IMG/VR virus record: IMGVR_UViG_3300017967_000237
Span: 1 to 22,497 of that record
Strand: one strand, 5' to 3'
DNA length: 22,497 bases
DNA from: a virus
This document shows positions 16,975 through 22,497 of the stretch, piece after piece. Below the pieces are notes generated by a model, which saw nothing but the letters and a program-made list of their open reading frames with translations, did not search any database and was not told the origin of the DNA. How positions within the stretch are numbered: the first letter of the stretch is position 1; the number at the start of each line of letters is the position of its first letter. Made by a program: the position numbers and the translations under genes.

Positions 16975-18774
16975 AGTTACAAACTAAACAAAACAGACGG
17001 AAGTCTACTAGTAGATTTAATTGACGGATTTGTTGACACAGATTCTACAAACTTAACTTTAATAGGTAGAAACTATTCAGGGTTTGGGGAATTTTTAAAT
17101 GAAAATTTTATAAAACTATTAGAAAACTTCAGTAACACAGTTGCACCTGGATCTCCTATTACAGGTCAATTATGGTATGATACTTCTGAAAGTAGATTAA
17201 AAATCTATAATGGTGAAGAATTTATAGTAGCAGGTTCTCCTTTTGTGCAACCTTCGCAACCTCAAATGGTTGCAGGAGATTTATGGCTGAATAATCTTAC
17301 AAATCAGTTATATTTCTTTGACGGGTCTGAATTAGAACTAGCAGGACCCATTTATACTGCGCAACAAGGAAAATCAGGATTTGAAGTTGCGGACATTCTT
17401 GACACCCAAAGTCGTACTAGAAGGGTACTAAAATTATGGATAGGTGCTCAATTAGTTGCAGTTATAAGTAACTTAACATTTACGCCATCGGAAGCAGATG
17501 AAATCGGTGAAATACCAGGCGAAATTAAAAAGGGAATTAATTTAGTAGATGAAACAGGATTTCAATTTTACGGCACTTCTAAATATTCTACAAGTTTAAT
17601 TACAGATGCAGGCGTTGTTAAAAACGCAAGTCAATTTTTACCTGCAGACGAAGACGGAACTACAGTAGGATCTTTAACAGTCCAAAACTCAAACGGTATA
17701 ACAATTGGATTAAGCCAGAACAACATACAGAAAATTGTTGGATCTACTGTAGTTGTAGAAAACCAACTTTTAGATCACGATTATAAAATTAGAGTAAGAA
17801 GTTCAGGCGCAGGCTCTTTGATTACAGATGCAATAACAGTAAAAGCAGCAGATCAAAGGGTGGGTATATTTCAAGGCAATCCTAGTTATAATTTAGATGT
17901 TACTGGTGATTGCAGAATTACTGGAGATCTAACTGTAGAAGGTGATGCAACTTATATTGATGTTACAACACTTAGAACTGAAGATAAAAATTTAGAACTT
18001 GCAATTACTTCAGATGGCACTGTATTAACAAAACTTCAAGTTGACGGCGCCGGAATAATAGTTAAAAATGATGCAGACGATATTAGTTTGTTGTATCAAC
18101 ATGCAAACACTAGTTGGTCAAGTACTGAAAATTTAAATATTGCAAGCGGAAAAAGTTATTTAATAAACGGTACCGATGTTTTAAATAATACAACTTTAGG
18201 GGCTACAGTTGTAAATTCCAGTTTAACAAATTTTGGCCTTGTTACAGAATTACAAGTAGACGATATAAATTTAAATGACTCGCAAATTACCACTACTGAC
18301 GCACTCATTATTGATAGTGCAGGACCAATCACTATCAATAATCAAAAAATTCAAGGTGTTGCAGATCCGGCTTCGGCACAAGATGTTGCAACAAAAAATT
18401 ATGTAGATACACAAATAGATAGTGAGCCAGTTGTTTTTAGTTTAGATATAACCGGACTTAATACAACACAAATAGCAACAGTTATAGATGAATTGTATCC
18501 TGCAAGCCAAAAAGAAATAGGCACTACTGCTACTATACATACTGTGTCGTATGTTGTAGAAGTTACTGGCATAGATGTAGCAGGTGCTACAAATAAATCT
18601 TTTGTTCCTGTAAGAAATGCAACAAATACTGGCACTGAATCTGTATTACAAGATGTTGATTTTGATTCTGTATCAGGAACAGGAACACTTGTAGCAACTA
18701 GAGGTAGATTGAGATTTACAGTAAACAGTTCAAATGTATGGCAGTATACTAGCGACTTAGGAACAAGTGTATGA
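16972..18774 (+). CDS. Tail fibre protein with shared N-terminal module, 600 residues
   Basis: Residues 1-130 repeat the attachment-like module of the flanking fibres (LNENF, LLENFSNT, then GQLWYDTSES and GDLWLNNLTNQLYFF). The centre has shaft motifs (YNLDVTGDCRITGDLTVEGD, NLELAI), and residues 459-481 carry the common phage fibre motif KIQGVADPASAQDVATKNYVD. The last 120 residues (from about SLDITGL to the end) show no domain I recognise: no collar, no chaperone or peptidase-like tip. The start is set by the TGATG overlap. A virion fibre is well supported. Whether it binds a receptor itself or forms a shaft for another protein cannot be told from the sequence. Confidence 0.85.
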   Translation: MSYKLNKTDGSLLVDLIDGFVDTDSTNLTLIGRNYSGFGEFLNENFIKLLENFSNTVAPGSPITGQLWYDTSESRLKIYNGEEFIVAGSPFVQPSQPQMVAGDLWLNNLTNQLYFFDGSELELAGPIYTAQQGKSGFEVADILDTQSRTRRVLKLWIGAQLVAVISNLTFTPSEADEIGEIPGEIKKGINLVDETGFQFYGTSKYSTSLITDAGVVKNASQFLPADEDGTTVGSLTVQNSNGITIGLSQNNIQKIVGSTVVVENQLLDHDYKIRVRSSGAGSLITDAITVKAADQRVGIFQGNPSYNLDVTGDCRITGDLTVEGDATYIDVTTLRTEDKNLELAITSDGTVLTKLQVDGAGIIVKNDADDISLLYQHANTSWSSTENLNIASGKSYLINGTDVLNNTTLGATVVNSSLTNFGLVTELQVDDINLNDSQITTTDALIIDSAGPITINNQKIQGVADPASAQDVATKNYVDTQIDSEPVVFSLDITGLNTTQIATVIDELYPASQKEIGTTATIHTVSYVVEVTGIDVAGATNKSFVPVRNATNTGTESVLQDVDFDSVSGTGTLVATRGRLRFTVNSSNVWQYTSDLGTSV

Positions 18775-18775
18775 A

Positions 18776-18783
18776 GATAAATA
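18776..18783 (+). promoter_or_regulatory. Late-promoter-like motif GATAAATA upstream of the 18814 gene
   Basis: GATAAATA begins two bases after the stop of the 600-residue fibre and ends 30 bases before the next ATG. It matches the T4 late consensus TATAAATA at seven of eight positions and is identical to the copy at 21220. It would start a transcription unit with the 485- and 302-residue genes. Confidence 0.55.
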
Positions 18784-18813
18784 CTATTAATGTATTTCAG
18801 GGGTTAGACTAAA

Positions 18814-20271
18814 ATGGCATATCAAATTGATAGATACAATAATACCTTATTAACTTCGGTCGAAGATGGTACAATTGACCAAACTACCGATCTTAAGTTT
18901 ATAGGTAAAAACTACGCAGGATACGGAGAAATCCAAAACGAAAACTTCCTGTTTCTGCTAGAAAACTTTTCCGGAGCAACACAACCACCAAGACCGCTGT
19001 CAGGGCAGTTATGGTTCGACAGTGCAAACAGCAAATTAAAATTTTATGATGGTAGTCAATTCCGCACAACAGGCGGCGCAGAAGTAAGTCCTACACAGCC
19101 AAGCGGACTTTCAGAAGGCGATTTTTGGTGGAATACAACTAATCAACAGTTATTTGCGTTTAATGGTACAGATTTCACTTTAGTCGGTCCCCAATCTGCA
19201 CCAGGCGCAGGCGTAACACAGATGCAGAGTGCATCTGTTACTGATATTGATGACAACACTAGAACAATTATTAAAGGTATTATTGACGATGTAGTTGTTA
19301 TTATTATTTCTGATGAAGAATTTACATTAAGTGTTGCTTCAGCCATTCCAGGTTTTAGTCTAGTCAAGAAAGGTGTTACAATGGTTAACACTGACGCTAA
19401 CGGCATTACATCTGGAGGATTTTTATATTGGGGTACAGCCTCTAACGCTACAAAACTTGGAGGTATTGATGCTGCCGATTATATTACATCATCCGATCCG
19501 TCATTTACTAGTCTAGTATCGTTCGTTGATGCTGGCATATCTATTGGTAATTCTGAAGATTTAAAAATATATATCGAAAACGACAATCAAGCGGTAATAG
19601 CAAATGAAGTAGGCAATTCTAATTTAATTAAATTTAAAGCAAATAACGGCAGTGGTGTTAATCTACATAGTTTAAGTATTACAGCAACAGGAATGCAACC
19701 AGCATCAGACAGCACTTTTGATTTAGGCACATCAAGTATAAAGTTTAGAACAGCCTATGCTGATACTTTTGACGGCACAGCAACAGTAGCAGAACAACTT
19801 ACCTTAGCCAGTGTTTTATACCAGCCAAGTTTGGGTGCGGTAAATAACACTGTTGCACTACGAGACAGTAGCGGTGACATTACAGCAAACGAATTTATTG
19901 GTGTAGCACTTAGTGCAAAATTTGCTGACTTAGCAGAAATATACGAAACGGACGCAGAATATCCAGTAGGAACTATAATTTCAATTGGAGGCGAAAAAGA
20001 AGCAAGAGCAGCAAAATTAGGTGAAGTAGTTGTTGGAGTAATATCTGAAAATCCTGCTTACTTAATGAACGCAGAAGCAAAAGGACAAGCAATAGCACTA
20101 AAAGGCAGAGTTCCTGTAAGAGTACTAGGACCAATTTCAAAAGGTCAGCCAGTATATATTGGTGAAGCAGGAGTAGGAAGCACTATTGCTTCTTCTGGGC
20201 TAGTTGGAGTTGCACTCGAAACTAACAACGATGCAGACGAAAAACTAGTAGAATGCATCTTAAAGGTATAA
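18814..20271 (+). CDS. Tail fibre protein with peptidase-G2/decoration-like C-terminal domain, 485 residues
   Basis: Residues 1-130 are the third copy of the shared fibre N-terminal module (NENFLFLLENFSG, GQLWFDSANSKLKFYDG, GDFWWNTTNQQLFAF). The middle has a LGTSSIKFRTAYADTFDGT element matching the collar fibre's GTELIRWQAVYANTFFG. The C-terminal domain, about 368-485, starts AKFADLAEIYETDAEYPVGT and continues with VVVGVISENPAYL, GRVPVRV, KGQPVYIG and GLVGVALE. The first half resembles the autocleaving chaperone domain of some fibres and neck appendages (peptidase G2 type). The second half resembles capsid-decoration beta folds. I cannot identify catalytic residues, so cleavage is not claimed. 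The ribosome site is weak (CAGGGG), and a late-type motif lies upstream. The next gene follows after 10 bases. Confidence 0.85.
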   Translation: MAYQIDRYNNTLLTSVEDGTIDQTTDLKFIGKNYAGYGEIQNENFLFLLENFSGATQPPRPLSGQLWFDSANSKLKFYDGSQFRTTGGAEVSPTQPSGLSEGDFWWNTTNQQLFAFNGTDFTLVGPQSAPGAGVTQMQSASVTDIDDNTRTIIKGIIDDVVVIIISDEEFTLSVASAIPGFSLVKKGVTMVNTDANGITSGGFLYWGTASNATKLGGIDAADYITSSDPSFTSLVSFVDAGISIGNSEDLKIYIENDNQAVIANEVGNSNLIKFKANNGSGVNLHSLSITATGMQPASDSTFDLGTSSIKFRTAYADTFDGTATVAEQLTLASVLYQPSLGAVNNTVALRDSSGDITANEFIGVALSAKFADLAEIYETDAEYPVGTIISIGGEKEARAAKLGEVVVGVISENPAYLMNAEAKGQAIALKGRVPVRVLGPISKGQPVYIGEAGVGSTIASSGLVGVALETNNDADEKLVECILKV

Positions 20272-20281
20272 AGGACAAAAC

Positions 20282-21190
20282 ATGGCCGTCGGCGATATAA
20301 TTACAGCAGCACGATACAATCTTATACAAGGCAGAATTGAAACAGTTATGGGGTTAGGTTCCGGCGACTTTGGATACGGACAAACACTAACAAGTAGCCA
20401 GGTTAATGTTGAAAAAATTATCGAAGCAGATGATTTGAATGCACTCTACACTGATATGTCTAAAGCAAGAATTCATCAAACTGGATCAGTTCCTAGTGTC
20501 ATTGCTCAAGTTGCAGAAGGTGATATAATCGAAGAATCGGGCTCGGTTGAACCTACAGGATTTGCTGATTTTGAAAGTTTAATGACGGACATTGAAACTA
20601 ATAGGTTTGATATGGCTGAAAGTCAGTCCACAACTTCTACTGGAATAACTTCTCAAAGAAGCACTCCGTGGAATACTACACTTACACACACAATTGATAT
20701 TAATTTTACAGACACAGATACTATAAGACATTTTTTTAATGCGGGCGGCGAGTTACGCCTTCAAGCAGGCATTACCGGCGGCTCTGGTTCTAAAACAACA
20801 AATTGGAAAACCATGTTGTCAAACATGGGCATTATAAAACTTAACTATGCAAATACAACTTCTACAGGAACTGGGGCAGATAGCGGCACCGGCTTTTATG
20901 ATCTAGGTTCATCCTGGGCAACAATTTTTACAAAATCTGGATCAGGCATATATTCTGAAAACTTGTACAAAGTTGAAGCACGTCGACCAACGGCTACAAA
21001 AGTACAACTAAGAGCAAGTTTTCAAGATCTAGATCCTACAGCACCAGATATAGATAATCCAAGTTATCCTCCAGTAGACGAAAATGTTGACGGTGTTCTT
21101 TTAAGTACTTGTCAGTACAAGATTGCTTCGGGTGTAAACGTGTCTCTTGTAGATAGAACACCAGCATTTAGCAACGCAACTACTATCTAA
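20282..21190 (+). CDS. Virion structural protein, 302 residues (tandem paralogue 1)
   Basis: The ATG at 20282 has AAGGA (20270-20274) at good spacing, ten bases after the preceding stop, so it is likely co-transcribed with the 485-residue fibre. Features: an N-terminal MAVGDIITAARYN segment with an amphipathic stretch, an IHQTGS motif near residue 65, RHFFNAGGELR near residue 150, GFYDLGSSW, SGSGIYSENLYKVEAR and YPPVDENVDG near the end. Length and architecture match the neighbouring 304-residue protein, with 26 of the first 40 residues identical. No membrane segment or signal peptide is visible. I recall this family as uncharacterised structural proteins of marine and other tailed phages. A fibre-tip or accessory adhesin role is a guess from the neighbours. 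Confidence 0.8.
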   Translation: MAVGDIITAARYNLIQGRIETVMGLGSGDFGYGQTLTSSQVNVEKIIEADDLNALYTDMSKARIHQTGSVPSVIAQVAEGDIIEESGSVEPTGFADFESLMTDIETNRFDMAESQSTTSTGITSQRSTPWNTTLTHTIDINFTDTDTIRHFFNAGGELRLQAGITGGSGSKTTNWKTMLSNMGIIKLNYANTTSTGTGADSGTGFYDLGSSWATIFTKSGSGIYSENLYKVEARRPTATKVQLRASFQDLDPTAPDIDNPSYPPVDENVDGVLLSTCQYKIASGVNVSLVDRTPAFSNATTI

Positions 21191-21219
21191 TCTAATTAAT
21201 TTTTCTTGCTTTCTGCAAA

Positions 21220-21227
21220 GATAAATA
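21220..21227 (+). promoter_or_regulatory. Late-promoter-like motif GATAAATA upstream of the 21254 gene
   Basis: GATAAATA lies in the 63-base gap between the two paralogues, with its end 26 bases before the ATG at 21254. It is identical to the copy at 18776 and matches the T4 late consensus at seven of eight positions. It suggests that the second paralogue can be transcribed on its own. Confidence 0.5.
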
Positions 21228-21253
21228 TATAAGTATTTTATTAGGAAACGTTT

Positions 21254-22168
21254 ATGGCCGTCGGTGATACTATCACAGCACTAAGGTATAATAACCTACA
21301 ATCTGACATTGAAACTATACTCGGCAACGGCTCAAGTACAAGCGGTTACGGTCAAACAGTAACTAGTGCCCAAGTAGCAGTAACAGCCACAGTTCAAGCA
21401 TCAGATATGCAAACACTGTACAATGATATGGTAAATGCCAGGGGACACCAGACTGGAAGCACACCTACTGCTATTGCTTCTATTGCAGTTGGCAATGTTA
21501 TTGGAGAAGACACATCAGACAATCCAGACGGCACTGCAAAAGGATATACCGATTTTGAAGCATTAATGGCTGATATTATTGCCGATAAACTTGTTGTTGC
21601 TGGCTCAGAAACTACACCTGCAGTTGCTCGAACAAGTGCAATGAGCAATTGGAATGGTGTACATTCACACGTTGTAAGATTTACTTGGCCGAGCAGTGAT
21701 GCAAGACGCCACTTTTTTAATACCGGCGGAGAACTTAGAACCAGTGCAAGTCTCTCAGGCGGCACAAATTCTAAAGCAACAAACTGGTCCTCGATGTTTA
21801 CAGCAATGGGCACAATCAAAATGAATTATACAGAAACTGTTTCTTCTTTAGGATCCGGTACAGGCAGCAATGTAGGATTTTATGATTTAAATACCGGTTG
21901 GCAGCGCCTTTATAGTAAAGCAGGAAGCGGAGTATATGCAGAAAACGATTATTGGGTAGACGGCCGGGCAGCAACCGCTACAACAGTTGACATACGTGTA
22001 TATTTTCGAGACGATGACCCTGCAGACGAAATAGCAGGAAGCCCTCCATATCCACCGGTAGATGAAAATGTAACAGGCACTACAACAAGTACTGTAAGTT
22101 ATTTACGTGCTTCAGGAAGTTACGTGAGTATACCTGCACCAACCTCTGCTAACACAAGCACACTATAA
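21254..22168 (+). CDS. Virion structural protein, 304 residues (tandem paralogue 2)
   Basis: The ATG at 21254 follows AGGAA (21243-21247). The protein is colinear with the 302-residue upstream neighbour: MAVGDTITALRYN, GYGQTVTSAQV, RGHQTGS, RHFFNTGGELR, GFYDLNTGW, SGVYAENDYWVDGR and YPPVDENVTG recur in the same order. The middle (about residues 85-135) and the C-terminus differ most, which is where different partners or ligands might be contacted. Both genes open with nearly the same 15 bases, consistent with a tandem duplication that later diverged. It is the last gene of the late block: the next gene has a different promoter type. The molecular role is not known to me. Confidence 0.8.
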   Translation: MAVGDTITALRYNNLQSDIETILGNGSSTSGYGQTVTSAQVAVTATVQASDMQTLYNDMVNARGHQTGSTPTAIASIAVGNVIGEDTSDNPDGTAKGYTDFEALMADIIADKLVVAGSETTPAVARTSAMSNWNGVHSHVVRFTWPSSDARRHFFNTGGELRTSASLSGGTNSKATNWSSMFTAMGTIKMNYTETVSSLGSGTGSNVGFYDLNTGWQRLYSKAGSGVYAENDYWVDGRAATATTVDIRVYFRDDDPADEIAGSPPYPPVDENVTGTTTSTVSYLRASGSYVSIPAPTSANTSTL

Positions 22169-22181
22169 GCCTTATCTTTCC

Positions 22182-22210
22182 TTGACAAATGCCTTTTTAG
22201 CATATATAAT
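22182..22210 (+). promoter_or_regulatory. Consensus sigma-70-type promoter
   Basis: TTGACA (22182-22187) and TATAAT (22205-22210) are separated by exactly 17 bases, a perfect match to the bacterial housekeeping consensus. It lies in the gap before the 22238 gene, whose ATG is 28 bases downstream of the -10 box. T4-like phages use such promoters for early genes read by the unmodified host polymerase, so this gene is probably expressed early. Confidence 0.85.
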
Positions 22211-22237
22211 ATACGTAGTTTATTATAGGAGTACCTT

Positions 22238-22497
22238 ATGGACGAACGTCTCGAGAAAGCATTAGATTTTTCTAACTACAGTATTACACTTAACAATCAA
22301 AAAAGATTGTTACACGAACAATTTCAACAAGAAGCAGTGCACTATTTTAAAGGTGGCCAGTTTTCTGTTACACAGCAGTTAATAAGTTTTTGTCAAAGTT
22401 TATTAGCCTTAGAGCAGGAAACAGTTGTATTAATTGACGATAACCAGCAACCGATCGAAATTGATCCTTTAGAAGAGTTCCTTCAAGAAATATTAAG
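22238..22497 (+). CDS. Hypothetical phage protein (3' partial), at least 86 residues
   Basis: The ATG at 22238 has a strong ribosome site (AGGAG, 22227-22231) six bases upstream and a consensus sigma-70 promoter, so the start is secure. The frame is open to the window end. The visible part begins MDERLEKALDFSNYSITLNN, followed by a likely long helix (QKRLLHEQFQQEAVHYF), an FKGGQFSVTQQLISFCQSLL segment, then ETVVLIDDNQQPIEIDPLEEF. The V-L-I-D-D-N-x-x-P-(I/V) turn and acidic end recall a small conserved protein of marine T4-like phages that I cannot name. It is non-membrane and non-repetitive, unlike the fibre genes to its left, so it is unlikely to be structural. Its function is unknown. Confidence 0.75.
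   Translation, partial: MDERLEKALDFSNYSITLNNQKRLLHEQFQQEAVHYFKGGQFSVTQQLISFCQSLLALEQETVVLIDDNQQPIEIDPLEEFLQEIL

Noticed and set aside
21207-21219. TTGC-TTTCT-GCAA hairpin as a terminator between the paralogues
   Set aside because: The stem is only four base pairs with no following T-run, too weak for an intrinsic terminator.
21394-21819. 141-residue open frame on the minus strand
   Set aside because: It is fully antisense to the second 304-residue paralogue, whose protein sequence is clearly conserved with its neighbour.
22163-22173. ATAAG-C-CTTAT inverted repeat after the last late gene
   Set aside because: The loop would be one base and no T-run follows, so it cannot form a normal terminator. 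It is probably chance in AT-rich sequence.

Overview
The window is a late structural-gene block of a tailed DNA bacteriophage. The base composition is AT-rich, every gene reads left to right, gaps between genes are 69 bases or less, and the products look like fibre or adhesin proteins made of short beta-rich modules. Three intergenic copies of a GATAAATA/AATAAATA motif resemble the T4 late-promoter consensus TATAAATA. A tail-collar fibre follows a giant tail-associated protein, as short-fibre genes follow baseplate genes in T4. Together with my recollection of similar proteins from marine phages, this suggests a marine T4-like myovirus infecting cyanobacteria or SAR11-type bacteria. The phage type is a moderately firm inference; the host is a guess.

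Layout. Bases 1-14307 are one open frame that enters from the left edge: at least 4,768 residues (over 500 kDa) with its true start outside the window. Its recognisable parts are two Ig-like 'NG..L..DY' modules near the left edge, a Trp-rich conserved block, four chitin-binding-type-3-like (CBM5/12-like) modules, a FG-GAP-type beta-propeller broken by three inserted segments, three clusters of a glycine-rich GxGY repeat, and a C-terminal run of about eight to ten Ig-like modules. Bases 14330-18774 hold a 200-residue protein of unknown function, a 675-residue tail-collar fibre and a 600-residue fibre. Bases 18814-21190 hold a 485-residue fibre and a 302-residue structural protein. Bases 21254-22168 hold a 304-residue paralogue of the latter. 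After a strong sigma-70-type promoter (22182-22210) a different kind of gene begins at 22238 and runs off the right edge.

How the parts fit. The three fibre proteins share an N-terminal module of about 130 residues and differ downstream, which suggests one attachment site on the virion and several exchangeable tips. The giant protein carries glycan-binding-like and propeller modules suited to cell-surface contact or to a large baseplate or tail appendage. The three late-type motifs divide the block into late transcription units. The sigma-70 promoter on the right marks a change to a gene read by the unmodified host polymerase. No intergenic stretch exceeds 70 bases, and I saw no tRNA, rRNA, CRISPR array, insertion sequence, integrase or clear intrinsic terminator.
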